Below, in pieces: positions 26,276 to 34,816 of a DNA stretch of 64,000 bases. The translations under genes were made by a program, and so were the position numbers. The DNA lies in assembly GCA_009777635.1 (NCBI GenBank), contig WRLK01000001.1, positions 62,001 to 126,000 of the forward strand, written 5' to 3'. Under the pieces are notes generated by a model. The model saw only the letters and a program-made list of their open reading frames with translations. It searched no databases and had not been told where the DNA came from. Position 1 is the stretch's first letter. Each line of letters starts with the position of its first letter. This DNA is from Oscillospiraceae bacterium (lineage in GTDB: Bacteria; Bacillota; Clostridia; Oscillospirales; Ruminococcaceae).

Positions 26276-28045
26276 TCATTTGCTTAAATCTTCAACGGAA
26301 AAAACTTCAACCCTCACATTCTTGCCTTTGAGCGGTATTTCCCCGACCGACCGCGCCGTAACCTTGTCCTTTACGGCGTCATAAACAGGCTTACTGATCA
26401 GGACTTGTGACGGCAAGGCGTTGCTCTCTAACCGTGCGGCGGTGTTTACGGTGTCGCCAATGGCGGTATAGTCCTTTCGGAATGCTGGGCCGAGGTTTCC
26501 GACAATGGCGGTACCGCAGTGAAGCCCCACGCCAAAACCCACATCCACGCCGTACTTTTCTTTTATGGACGCATTAACATCCGCCGCGCCCTGCACCATA
26601 TCCCAAGCGGCTTTGACAGCCTTATAGATATAATCATCCAGCGGTACAAAGCCGTTGAACAATGCCATCGTCGCGTCACCTATGAACTTGTCCACGCTGC
26701 CGCCGTTGTTGAATACCGAGCTTGCCGTAAGCTCCAAGTATTCGTTGAGTATCTTAACCACAAGCTCCGGCTCGTCTTGCAGGGCTTCGGTCATGGGGGT
26801 AAAGCCACGGACGTCCACGAACAGGACCGCGACGTCTTTCTTGACGCCTACCTCGTTGCTGTGGGCTTCTCCGGTTTCCATGAGCTTATCGACCAAATTC
26901 GGGTCAACGTATTTTTTGAACGCCCGCTTGACTTCCTGTTTTTCAAGCCGCTCTATGACATAGCCATATATCAAGTGATAAAGGTACAGCACGACTAACG
27001 TAACGACGGGGTATAGGACAGGGGCGATATACCCCACGCCGAACAGCCAGAGGGCGGTAAAGACGTACCCGGCCGACAGCGCGGCCATGATACCCAGGAA
27101 TACGCGGATATCCGCTTTTTCGCTTAGCGCGGCAGCAAGGGCTATGATAAAGAAAAGAATCAGCCAGTTTACAATAACCGGAAGCTCGGTCTTGAAGTTT
27201 TCGTCAAGGAGCATTTGCGTGACGTTGGCGTGTATTTCTACGCCGTACATCTGCACCCTGTTGCTGACAGGGGTATAGTAAGCGTCCATCATCCCCGGCG
27301 CATACGGCCCGATGAACACGATACAGTCTGCGAAAAAGTCCGGCTGAAAATCCTCCGCGAATATTTCAGCCAGTGACATTGTATAATACCCGCCCGGTTT
27401 TTGGGAGTAGGCGATATATGCCGTACCGTGGGTTTCCGCAAAGTCTAGCTCGTCGCCTGTGTACGCCTTGTAGACTTCATAGGGGAAGCCATACACATAA
27501 TCGTTTCGATACGGCGCTTTCAGAGTGGCGCGGCGTATGTAATTGTCGCTGTCCGTGATGGCGTTGGCAAGGCCGTAGGCGGTATGCGCCGCCAACGCAG
27601 GATAAGGTGTCTCTATATGGTCAATAACGGCGCGCAGGCCCATATCCTGCCTAATGACGGAGTTTGCCACCAACACAACATTACCGCCGTTCTCGGCGGC
27701 GGCGGCAAGGTTTAAGTCCGCTTCCGTGTCGTTGCTTTCCTCGATGTAGAAGATATCGACGGCGATCACAGCGGGCTTATAGTCCTCGTCCGAATTGAGG
27801 ATATTGATAGCGTCGGCCATGATTTGGCGGCTCCAGCCCCCAAACCGCCCGAACTCGGCAAGGGCTTGTTCATCTATGCCAATCACATAGATTTCCGGCG
27901 CGTCCACGGACACGGGGTTTTGAAAAAGCGCATCCTGCGCTTTGTGCTCCATATAGGAAAACAAGTCAAATCCATACGCCAGCAAAAGCGCCGCCGCCAC
28001 AAACAGGCTGCCAATCATTTTTTTCCGCTTTGCCCAAAAAGCCAT
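26276..28045 (-). CDS. CHASE2-domain adenylate cyclase (class III)
   Basis: Membrane nucleotide cyclase of 589 residues. An N-terminal membrane segment precedes an extracellular CHASE2 sensor (about 35-300, including YVIGIDEQALAEFGRFGGW and CIVFIGPYAPGMMDAYYTPV), then about three closely spaced membrane segments, then the class III catalytic domain. Metal-binding Asp residues are in VLFVDVRGFT and FIGDATMALF. The adenine-selecting Lys is in DKFIGD and the Asp in AIGDTVN, and Asn/Arg are in NTAARLE, all consistent with an active cAMP-forming enzyme. ATG 28045 follows CGGAGG. It is the last gene of a five-gene operon. Confidence 0.9.
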   Translation of the reverse strand: MAFWAKRKKMIGSLFVAAALLLAYGFDLFSYMEHKAQDALFQNPVSVDAPEIYVIGIDEQALAEFGRFGGWSRQIMADAINILNSDEDYKPAVIAVDIFYIEESNDTEADLNLAAAAENGGNVVLVANSVIRQDMGLRAVIDHIETPYPALAAHTAYGLANAITDSDNYIRRATLKAPYRNDYVYGFPYEVYKAYTGDELDFAETHGTAYIAYSQKPGGYYTMSLAEIFAEDFQPDFFADCIVFIGPYAPGMMDAYYTPVSNRVQMYGVEIHANVTQMLLDENFKTELPVIVNWLILFFIIALAAALSEKADIRVFLGIMAALSAGYVFTALWLFGVGYIAPVLYPVVTLVVLYLYHLIYGYVIERLEKQEVKRAFKKYVDPNLVDKLMETGEAHSNEVGVKKDVAVLFVDVRGFTPMTEALQDEPELVVKILNEYLELTASSVFNNGGSVDKFIGDATMALFNGFVPLDDYIYKAVKAAWDMVQGAADVNASIKEKYGVDVGFGVGLHCGTAIVGNLGPAFRKDYTAIGDTVNTAARLESNALPSQVLISKPVYDAVKDKVTARSVGEIPLKGKNVRVEVFSVEDLSK

Positions 28046-28094
28046 TTTTTCAACCTCCGGCCCTGCGGAGCCAACTCCTTCTTTAGAAAGGGTT

Positions 28095-29525
28095 TTACCG
28101 CCCGATCCCGCTTTCAATGAACATCGTTACAAGCTCTTTATGTAATTTGCCTTCGCCCGCCATAGATTTCAGTATCTCACATGCTTTTTCGCTCGGCATA
28201 GCCCTTCGGTAGGGGCGGTCGCCGGCCGTCAGCGCATCGTATATATCCATTATTGTTAATATGCACATTTCAAGCTCTACCTCGCCCCCGCTCAAACCAT
28301 AAGGGTAGCCTGTGCCGTCTAAATACTCATGGTGGCTGCTTGCCCACGTGGGTACATGCCGGTAAGACTTATTAAATTTCATGTTGTCAAGTAAACGGTG
28401 GGTAATCGCCGCGTGTTCCTGCATGATTTTACGTTCGTCATCAGTCAGCGTACCCTTGCGGACGGTGAGGGATTCTATATTTTGCCCGGATAGGATGGGC
28501 GCGGGTTCGCCGTCCCGGTCTATGTATTTCAAATCCGCCAGCGCTTTTATTTGCTCCACTTTTTCATCAGTCATAAATCCGGATGTGTTGGCGGCTTCAA
28601 TGATGCTCCACGCTTCGGCAAGCTTGGCAGACATGCCGGGATTTTGCAAAGCCGCTATATCAAACCGATATTGCAGGCTCTCTGTCTGATCGCCCAATCT
28701 ATCCATCTTGTCCATGATATGAAGCGGCGTTACGATTTTCCCAACATCATGCAGATAAGCCGCCATGACAAGCTGGGACTGCCTGTTTTCGCTGAAATGA
28801 TAATCATGGCCTTTTGGGTATTGTGACGTTAGATATTCGGCAAACGCACCGCAGAGCTTGGCGACGTTGTTTGTATGATTGACATTGTAAGCGGAACGCT
28901 CGTCTATCGCTTTTGTCATTACCCGCACAAAGGAATGAAAAAGCTCGTCTATCTCCTTTGCGTACAGGATATTAGCCAAAGCGTTGGCCGACGCGCTGGC
29001 AAGCGCAAGCAGTACCGACGTATCAAAGGCGGCTGTGAACGCAATAACTGCACCTGCGCCGTCTTGTGCGTTTATTAGCTGGATAACCCCGATAACCTCC
29101 CCCTCGGTGGTGGAAAGAGGAAATGCCAGCATGGATTTTGTGCGGTAACCCGTCAGTTTGTCGTAGTTTTTCGGGCCGGAAAAATTAAAGCGCGCATCCT
29201 CGTATACGTCGTCAACGTTTATGAGTTCGTTCTTGATAGCGGCGTATGCGCTGATATTATCGATATGATCCCCGTCCAACCGTATAGGGGGCAAGTCTAT
29301 GTTCTCATGCGCGCCTTTGTAGATATTCAGGCTTATCGTTTTCATGATGCGGAAAACAAGCTGTTCGTCCTCAGCCACATAGAGTGTTCCGGCGTCGGCG
29401 TTCGTCAGCTCCATCATCTTTGTAAGGATCGTGTTTAAAAGGCCGTAGTAGTTTGTCTCGCGGGAAAAAGCAAGCACCGCTTCAAGGGCTTTTTCAAGGT
29501 CATACTGCAATATCTCGGTTTTCAT
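28095..29525 (-). CDS. GAF and HD-GYP domain phosphodiesterase-like protein
   Basis: Cytoplasmic signalling protein of 476 residues. Residues about 20-190 form a GAF sensor domain. The rest is an HD-GYP domain with VNHTNNVAKL, the HD pair in AAYLHDVGKI, EHAAITHRLLDNM, HHEYLDGTGYPYG (the GYP motif) and MDIYDALTAGDRPYR. HD-GYP enzymes degrade cyclic di-GMP or related cyclic dinucleotides, and the key residues look intact. The start forms an ATGA overlap with the upstream gene, and it lies between a metallo-beta-lactamase-fold hydrolase and a cAMP cyclase. Confidence 0.9.
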   Translation of the reverse strand: MKTEILQYDLEKALEAVLAFSRETNYYGLLNTILTKMMELTNADAGTLYVAEDEQLVFRIMKTISLNIYKGAHENIDLPPIRLDGDHIDNISAYAAIKNELINVDDVYEDARFNFSGPKNYDKLTGYRTKSMLAFPLSTTEGEVIGVIQLINAQDGAGAVIAFTAAFDTSVLLALASASANALANILYAKEIDELFHSFVRVMTKAIDERSAYNVNHTNNVAKLCGAFAEYLTSQYPKGHDYHFSENRQSQLVMAAYLHDVGKIVTPLHIMDKMDRLGDQTESLQYRFDIAALQNPGMSAKLAEAWSIIEAANTSGFMTDEKVEQIKALADLKYIDRDGEPAPILSGQNIESLTVRKGTLTDDERKIMQEHAAITHRLLDNMKFNKSYRHVPTWASSHHEYLDGTGYPYGLSGGEVELEMCILTIMDIYDALTAGDRPYRRAMPSEKACEILKSMAGEGKLHKELVTMFIESGIGR

Positions 29526-30319
29526 AAACTGATCACCAACCCGTCATATGCCAGAAAAAATCGGCTGTTGTCTGCTTTTCCGGCAAGAATTTTATACGTT
29601 TCGTCTGTATAGTGATAATCGAAATGGGAAAAGATTATCCGTTTGCACCCACAGTTGGCAGCCAGCGCGTACCCGGCCTCATAAGTCGAATGGCCCCAAC
29701 CGCGCCTTGCGGGGTAATCCTCCGGCAAGTAGGCGGCGTCGAAAATCACAGCGTCGGCGTTTTGGCAGAACGCCGCCAGATCGTCAAAGCCCGGCGCACC
29801 CTCGGCTGTTTCGCAGTCCAGCAGATATACAACGGTCTTTTCGCCCTCTATGCGAAAGGAGGTCGTGCCGTCCGGATGATTTGCGTCGAAAGGCGTTACC
29901 TTCACGCTGCCGGCCGGGTTCCGTCCGCCCAAGTCAAACGCGCCTGTTATTTCTATCAGCCGTGCCTTGCACATGGCGGATAAGTCCACCGGCCAGTATG
30001 GGGGCCTGAACGCGCCGAACACTTGTGAGGCAAGTGGCGCATCGCCGCGGGATTTCGTGTAAATGCGTATATCGTTTGGCTCGTACAGGGCGGAAAGCGC
30101 GGGGAGCCCCACGATATGGTCTAAATGCAAATGCCCCAGCAGGATATCCACGCCGCAGTTTGGGGGCGGGGTAAACCCCGCAAGCCCCGTGCCCGCGTCC
30201 AGCAAGATAATGCGCCCGTTCATGTCCAGCCGGACGCAGGAGGTATTCACGCCCAGCCGCGCGGCGTTTTTGTGATAATATGGCATACTGCCGCGGCTTC
30301 CGTAAATCGTTAGGGTCAT
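29522..30319 (-). CDS. Metallo-beta-lactamase-fold hydrolase
   Basis: Cytoplasmic 265-residue hydrolase with the metal motif HLHLDHIVGL, a downstream metal Asp in IFDAAYL and a C-terminal His in FSHFDYHY. The opening TIYGSRGSMPYYHKN resembles MBL enzymes that act as phosphodiesterases (PhnP-like or cyclic-nucleotide type). ATG 30319 follows AAGGAGCG; reading frame further upstream has arginine-rich, non-typical sequence and was not used. Its place beside a cyclase and an HD-GYP protein suggests a cyclic-nucleotide substrate, but that is inference. Confidence 0.85.
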   Translation of the reverse strand: MTLTIYGSRGSMPYYHKNAARLGVNTSCVRLDMNGRIILLDAGTGLAGFTPPPNCGVDILLGHLHLDHIVGLPALSALYEPNDIRIYTKSRGDAPLASQVFGAFRPPYWPVDLSAMCKARLIEITGAFDLGGRNPAGSVKVTPFDANHPDGTTSFRIEGEKTVVYLLDCETAEGAPGFDDLAAFCQNADAVIFDAAYLPEDYPARRGWGHSTYEAGYALAANCGCKRIIFSHFDYHYTDETYKILAGKADNSRFFLAYDGLVISL

Positions 30320-30335
30320 GCAGCGCTCCTTAGAT

Positions 30336-32696
30336 TCATGGCAATATTTGCACCCATTTGTGCGCATCGTCCCAAGTATATGAGGTGCTCGTGCCGCCCG
30401 TGCCGCTTGTTCCGTCTGGCGCGGTATTCCATGTCGCTGTGTACGAAGGAAGCGTGATAATCGGCTGTTGGCTAAACGCATATCTCTCACCCCTTGCAGT
30501 GACGGGGCCGCTAATCGTTATGTCAAATGCGGTAATACCGTGGCGCTCTGCACCTGTACCTGTAATGATACCCGTGATTGTACCGGTAATGGTTACACTG
30601 CTACCCGTACCCGTAGTCATAATCCCGGTATCACCGGTGATGTTGCCCACTGTGCCGGAGATTTCAATTGCACCTCCTGCCCCCGCATAAAGCCCGCTCC
30701 TCTCACCACCGATAATATTGCCTACCGTACCCTCGATAGAGACGCCTTGACCACTGCCTGAAGCAACAAGCCCGGTATCCGTGCCGAAAATCGTGCCAAT
30801 ATTTGCCGATGCGGAAATCGTAATATCATTGTAAGCTTGAATACCGGTACCAGCGGCTCCGGTAACGCGTATTTCAGATATTTCCGCATCAATTGTAAGG
30901 TCGCCGTCTGCGTAAATGCCATTCTGAGTGCCGTACGGAAGAGAGTTAATAATAGAAACTCCCGCGCCGCCGCCGGATATCACCGCGCCTGCAGTATTGA
31001 TACGAAGTGCGACGGTATTGTCCGTTGTATTTATGCGGACTGAACTGTCCAAAATAATGTCTGTGGCTTCCGCGATATGCACCGCCCATCCGACTCCGCC
31101 CTCCCATCCGCCGGCTGTGCCGTCGCCGCGTATGGTAATCGGGTCTTCGCCGTAGACGCTTATCATCGAAAAACGGACCACAAAATCTTCACTTTGGATT
31201 TCGATCTCCTCCGCGGTGGCGGCGCTTAAATCGAGGATACGCGCGCCCGACACCGCCGTTGCGGCAGCCGCCGCTCCGCTGCCAATCGCGTTGACCGCCC
31301 GGACTTGGAATGTATAGCTTGTGCCATTGGTCAAGCCGGTAAAAATGTGGCTTGTATTTGTATCCGGCGTGATCCAGGTCACACCGTTGTCGCCGGATAC
31401 TTCATACCCCGTAATCGCGCTGCCGCCGTCACTTGCAGGGGCAGCCCATGAAAGCGAGACTCGCTCGTTACCCGGTCTTGCGGTAAAGCTTTGCGGCGCG
31501 GTGGGCGCGCCAGGCATGGTCACGGTAAACGATAGAACGACGGATAACGAGATACCGTTGTCACCTGTAACTACAAGTGTGTCCGTATACGTGCCAATCG
31601 GAAGGGCATCTTTATGCAGGATGGAGAACATGATGCTTTCGCCCGCGGGGATTGATACATCTTTCGGAAGAACAAAGCCAGGGTCGTCATCTTCCACAAA
31701 TGCACTGCCTGCGCCCAGCGTCAGCGCTGCCGTAATTCCTGTAAGCGGCTGGGTTCCTGTGTTCGTAACGGTAAATATTTGCTCAGCCTGTTCGAGATAC
31801 CCCTCTACCTGCGCCGGGAACGTGTACGTCCCGCTGGGGCTGATGGTTGCGGCGTATGGCGTATTCGGCGTGCCGCCGCCTACACTGCCGCTGCTGCCGC
31901 CGCTGCTGCTGCCGCCTGTATTTCCTCCGCCGCTGCCGGCAGATTCGGTTGTGTTCGTGTAAATGATTTCATTGACGATTACCGGCGGGTCCGTCGTCTG
32001 AGATTGAGGCATAGAATCCAGCAGCTCTTTGATTTTCGCAAAATCCTCCGGGGTGAATATATCGCCCAGCTTATCGCTGTTTTCAAGTATGGTTTGCAAT
32101 ACGAAGCTGCTGTAATGTTCAAGCTCTGTATTCCTGATGGTGAAATCCTGGTCCGGCATCGTCCCCTCGTCATGCGCCGTCATGGACTGGCCCGCTCCCA
32201 GATGATATTTGCCGTTGATAATGCCCGAGCCTTTCAGCATGGTATAAATAACGTGTTTTCCACCGAGGTATTCCACGACAAAGAACGTGCCGCGCACGGC
32301 AAGGGTCGTGTTGCCTACCTGCACGTCGATTTCGTTGCCGGATTTCAAGTTGGCGTCCACTGCGGCGGAGCCGTTTTTAACGGAAACCGTAAGCTTATTC
32401 CGCGACGCTTTGCTGACGCCTACCTCGGTCTTGCCGTCCATTTTCAAAAGGGAAGCCTCGTCCAGCTTGAGCCACGCGTTTGACTTGTCCGGGGTCTTTA
32501 CGGTGTACCCGTCATAAAGCCGCAATCCCGCCCTTGCGTTGAACTCCTTGGCCGTGCCTTTTGTCATTTTCACGCCGCCGCCCTCTATCTTGAAGATAGA
32601 AACCTGCTGCGCGGACGGGTCTACCGCAAAACTCAGTGGAAACAGATTTACCAATACAATGATCGCTAACAGAAAAGCAAAATATTTTTTCAACAT
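30336..32696 (-). CDS. Secreted FecR/FN3/beta-helix protein
   Basis: Exported 786-residue protein with an unusual set of domains. A signal peptide (1-24) is followed by a FecR domain (about 35-165, with GNTTLAVRGTFFVVEYLGGK). Then come a helical region (about 190-235), a Gly/Ser linker (GSGGGNTGGSSSGGSSGSVG), an Ig-like domain with VTNTGTQPLTG, a fibronectin type III domain (APTAPQSFTARPGNERVSLS through TYTFQVRAVNAIG) and a C-terminal region of short repeats such as VGNITGDTGI typical of a beta-helix. No sortase motif or membrane anchor is seen. It follows the NHL gene and precedes the hydrolase by 16 bases. Confidence 0.82.
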   Translation of the reverse strand: MLKKYFAFLLAIIVLVNLFPLSFAVDPSAQQVSIFKIEGGGVKMTKGTAKEFNARAGLRLYDGYTVKTPDKSNAWLKLDEASLLKMDGKTEVGVSKASRNKLTVSVKNGSAAVDANLKSGNEIDVQVGNTTLAVRGTFFVVEYLGGKHVIYTMLKGSGIINGKYHLGAGQSMTAHDEGTMPDQDFTIRNTELEHYSSFVLQTILENSDKLGDIFTPEDFAKIKELLDSMPQSQTTDPPVIVNEIIYTNTTESAGSGGGNTGGSSSGGSSGSVGGGTPNTPYAATISPSGTYTFPAQVEGYLEQAEQIFTVTNTGTQPLTGITAALTLGAGSAFVEDDDPGFVLPKDVSIPAGESIMFSILHKDALPIGTYTDTLVVTGDNGISLSVVLSFTVTMPGAPTAPQSFTARPGNERVSLSWAAPASDGGSAITGYEVSGDNGVTWITPDTNTSHIFTGLTNGTSYTFQVRAVNAIGSGAAAAATAVSGARILDLSAATAEEIEIQSEDFVVRFSMISVYGEDPITIRGDGTAGGWEGGVGWAVHIAEATDIILDSSVRINTTDNTVALRINTAGAVISGGGAGVSIINSLPYGTQNGIYADGDLTIDAEISEIRVTGAAGTGIQAYNDITISASANIGTIFGTDTGLVASGSGQGVSIEGTVGNIIGGERSGLYAGAGGAIEISGTVGNITGDTGIMTTGTGSSVTITGTITGIITGTGAERHGITAFDITISGPVTARGERYAFSQQPIITLPSYTATWNTAPDGTSGTGGTSTSYTWDDAHKWVQILP

Positions 32697-32708
32697 GCAA
32701 GCCGCCCC

Positions 32709-33848
32709 CTAAACATACAAAGCGGGATTGAAAGGCATCCGCTTGATTTTATTATTTTCCGTATCGGCAATATACAGCGTCCCGTTGCGGTAAGCAATCC
32801 CGCTCGGGGAGTTAAGCCTTGCGGCAAGCGCCAAACCGTCGGCGTCACCCGGCTCGCCTGTCCCGGCAATTGTTGTAACCTTGCCTGTTTTCGTTGATAT
32901 TGCGCGTATCATGTGGTTGCCGCTGTCCGCGACTACCACGACGTCCCCCACAAGAATTATGCCCCTTGGCAAATTGAACATAGCCGCTGTTCCGGCGCCG
33001 TCCGCGTACCCGCCGACAGGATGCTTATCCTCGTCCCAATGCGTTACCCGCCCGGCGATTGTCGTCACCTGTCCGTTTTCGATTTTCCGTATCCTGTGGT
33101 TTCCCGTGTCCGCCACATAGATGGTTTTGCCGTCATTGCTGACGGCGATCCCGCCCGGATTGATGAACAAGGCTTTGCTTGCATCGCCGTCAATGTACCC
33201 CGTCTTTTGCGGATTCCCGGCGATTGTTACCGCGTTGCCGTCCTTGTCAATCTTGCGGATGCAGTTATTATTTTCATCCGCGACATAGAGGTTATCGCCC
33301 CTGTCTATTGCTATCGCTGTCGGGTTGCTGAACAAGGCGCGGTTCGCCGCGCCGTTTCGGTGTCCCGGCGCACCCGTCCCGGTGAGCGTGTAGACCCGGT
33401 TGCGGCGTATCATACGGATGGTATTGCTTGCGCTGTCTGTAAAAATAAAATCCCCTGCTGCGTTGAAAACGCCGTTCGTTGGGCGGTTCAGCAGCGCGGA
33501 GGACAACAGGCCGTCCAAATAATACCCTTTGGAAAGCCCGTATTCATCTGTGTACTGTGATTTCCCGGCAAGCGTTTTCACCCCTGCCGAGCCTATTGTC
33601 CGTATGGCGTTGTTGTATGTATCCAGCACATATATAACGCCGTTCGCATTCGTTATTACGCCGTAAGGCCGTGTAAACTTGGCGACGGTCCTATCACCGT
33701 TTACAAGACCGTGGCTCCCGGTTCCGTAAAGCGTCTTGACCTCCACATCAGCAGATGCGCCGGTTGCCGTTACAGGTGCGCATAGCAGTATAAAGGCCAG
33801 AATTTGGGAAAATAATTTTACGGCTTTCATTTTTTTGATATTGTTCAT
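32709..33848 (-). CDS. Secreted NHL-repeat beta-propeller protein
   Basis: Exported protein of 379 residues: signal peptide (about 1-30, with KLFSQILAFILLCAPVTATG) and then about six NHL repeats, each with a pattern like GIAVSNDGKTIYVADTGNHR and a following IRKI, TIAG motif. This predicts a six-bladed propeller outside the cell that binds a ligand or a partner protein. ATG 33848 follows TATGGAG; an ATG at 33860 is possible. It is the first gene of the minus-strand operon and has a sigma-A promoter at 33890-33919. Confidence 0.85.
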   Translation of the reverse strand: MNNIKKMKAVKLFSQILAFILLCAPVTATGASADVEVKTLYGTGSHGLVNGDRTVAKFTRPYGVITNANGVIYVLDTYNNAIRTIGSAGVKTLAGKSQYTDEYGLSKGYYLDGLLSSALLNRPTNGVFNAAGDFIFTDSASNTIRMIRRNRVYTLTGTGAPGHRNGAANRALFSNPTAIAIDRGDNLYVADENNNCIRKIDKDGNAVTIAGNPQKTGYIDGDASKALFINPGGIAVSNDGKTIYVADTGNHRIRKIENGQVTTIAGRVTHWDEDKHPVGGYADGAGTAAMFNLPRGIILVGDVVVVADSGNHMIRAISTKTGKVTTIAGTGEPGDADGLALAARLNSPSGIAYRNGTLYIADTENNKIKRMPFNPALYV

Positions 33849-33889
33849 CACATTCTCCATACCTATCAATCTTCTAAATCAGCGTCCAT

Positions 33890-33919
33890 ATTGTATCACG
33901 ACGCCGCCGGGCTTGGCAA
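33890..33919 (-). promoter_or_regulatory. Sigma-A promoter of the NHL/FecR/cyclase operon
   Basis: On the minus strand TTGCCA (33919-33914) and TACAAT (33895-33890) with an 18-bp spacer. The expected start is about 35 bases before the NHL start codon. Confidence 0.7.
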
Positions 33920-33936
33920 TAATAAAAAATTACCGT

Positions 33937-33955
33937 TCATTAGACCTCTTGCGAA
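33937..33955 (-). repeat. 19-bp dispersed repeat, copy 2
   Basis: Exact inverted copy of the 19 bases at 47-65. It lies just upstream of the NHL operon promoter. A G+C-rich stretch (33956-33982) follows it on the plus strand, loosely resembling the flank of copy 1. Confidence 0.5.
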
Positions 33956-34018
33956 CCCCCCGGCCCGGCCGCGCGGGAACCGCGAAGCCGTTAAGCTGCT
34001 CCCCTATGAACGCAGGAT

Positions 34019-34067
34019 AAAAAAATGGAGTGTCCTAAAGAATACTGAAGTTCTTTATGAACACTCC
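34019..34067 (-). terminator. Terminator of tRNA-Pro
   Basis: On the minus strand GGAGTGTTC...TAAAGAA pairs with TTCTTTA...GGACACTCC, followed by ATTTTTTT. It ends the tRNA transcript before the NHL operon promoter. Confidence 0.9.
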
Positions 34068-34070
34068 GCA

Positions 34071-34147
34071 TGGTCGAGGCGACAGGATTCGAACCTGCGG
34101 CATCTTGGTCCCAAACCAAGCACTCTACCAAACTGAGCTACGCCTCG
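34071..34147 (-). tRNA. tRNA-Pro (anticodon TGG)
   Basis: Complete cloverleaf on the minus strand. The acceptor stem is CGAGGCG with CGCCTCG, the D-arm contains TAGCTCAGTTTGGTAGAG, the anticodon stem and loop is CTTGG-TTTGGGA-CCAAG with TGG in the middle, and the T-arm contains GCAGGTTCGAATCCTGT. The discriminator A is followed by an encoded CCA (34073-34071). It has its own promoter and terminator. Confidence 0.97.
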
Positions 34148-34160
34148 AAATGTCTATTGT

Positions 34161-34190
34161 AGTATACATGACACACAAGAAAATAGTCAA
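34161..34190 (-). promoter_or_regulatory. Promoter of tRNA-Pro
   Basis: On the minus strand TTGACT (34190-34185) and TATACT (34166-34161), 18-bp spacer, 14 bases ahead of the mature tRNA 5' end. Confidence 0.8.
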
Positions 34191-34211
34191 GCGTTTTTAA
34201 TATTTTTACTC

Positions 34212-34240
34212 TTGTCAAATATAAAAAATATTGGTAAAAT
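34212..34240 (+). promoter_or_regulatory. Promoter of trmL
   Basis: TTGTCA (34212-34217) and TAAAAT (34235-34240) with a 17-bp spacer, in a very A+T-rich stretch divergent from the tRNA promoter. Confidence 0.65.
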
Positions 34241-34291
34241 AATTTTTGTAAATTATTAAGGCCGACAGGCCTAAATGGAGCTTGATCGTAT

Positions 34292-34798
34292 TTGCATAAA
34301 CTGGGTATCGTGCTTGTAGAGCCGCAAATTCCGCAAAACACGGGCAATATCGCCCGCACCTGCGCCGCCGTCGGCGCTTCTCTTCATATTGTAAGGCCAA
34401 TGGGCTTTACAATTACCGACGCAAAATTAAAACGCGCGGGGCTTGACTACTGGCATTTGCTTGATATTACTTATTACGAAGATATCGAGGACTTCATAAG
34501 CCGTACCGACGGTTCTTATTTTTATCTATCCACAAAAGGCAGGAAGCTTTACAGCGAAGTTTGCTATCCTGAAACATCATATATCATTTTCGGGCGCGAG
34601 GATGCAGGCCTGCCTGAGGAGCTCTTACTTGAAAATCACAGCGCATGCCTGCGTATCCCTATGATTGACGCCGCCAGAAGCTTAAACCTGTCAAATGCCG
34701 TGGCGGTTTGTACATATGAGGTTTTGCGTCAGTGGGGGTTTCCGTCACTCTTGGCGCACGGGCGGCTTCGCGGTTACGAGTGGCTGCAATCATACTGA
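34292..34798 (+). CDS. trmL: tRNA (cytidine/uridine-34-2'-O)-methyltransferase TrmL
   Basis: SPOUT-fold methyltransferase of 168 residues that methylates the wobble ribose of certain leucine tRNAs. Family motifs are IVLVEPQIPQNTGNIARTCA at the N terminus, the GREDAGLPEELL loop and the knot-forming RSLNLSNAVAVCTYEVLRQ at the C terminus. The start is TTG at 34292, with GGAG upstream. Homologues begin just before the VLVEP strand, so no later start fits. It is divergent from the tRNA-Pro gene and is followed by degV 18 bases later. Confidence 0.93.
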   Translation: MHKLGIVLVEPQIPQNTGNIARTCAAVGASLHIVRPMGFTITDAKLKRAGLDYWHLLDITYYEDIEDFISRTDGSYFYLSTKGRKLYSEVCYPETSYIIFGREDAGLPEELLLENHSACLRIPMIDAARSLNLSNAVAVCTYEVLRQWGFPSLLAHGRLRGYEWLQSY

Positions 34799-34816
34799 AA
34801 GGAAAGGTGTTCACTG

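Noticed and set aside
31860-31945. Short tandem DNA repeats of GCCGCCGCTGCTG type
   Set aside because: They encode the Gly/Ser hinge of the FecR protein and need no separate explanation.
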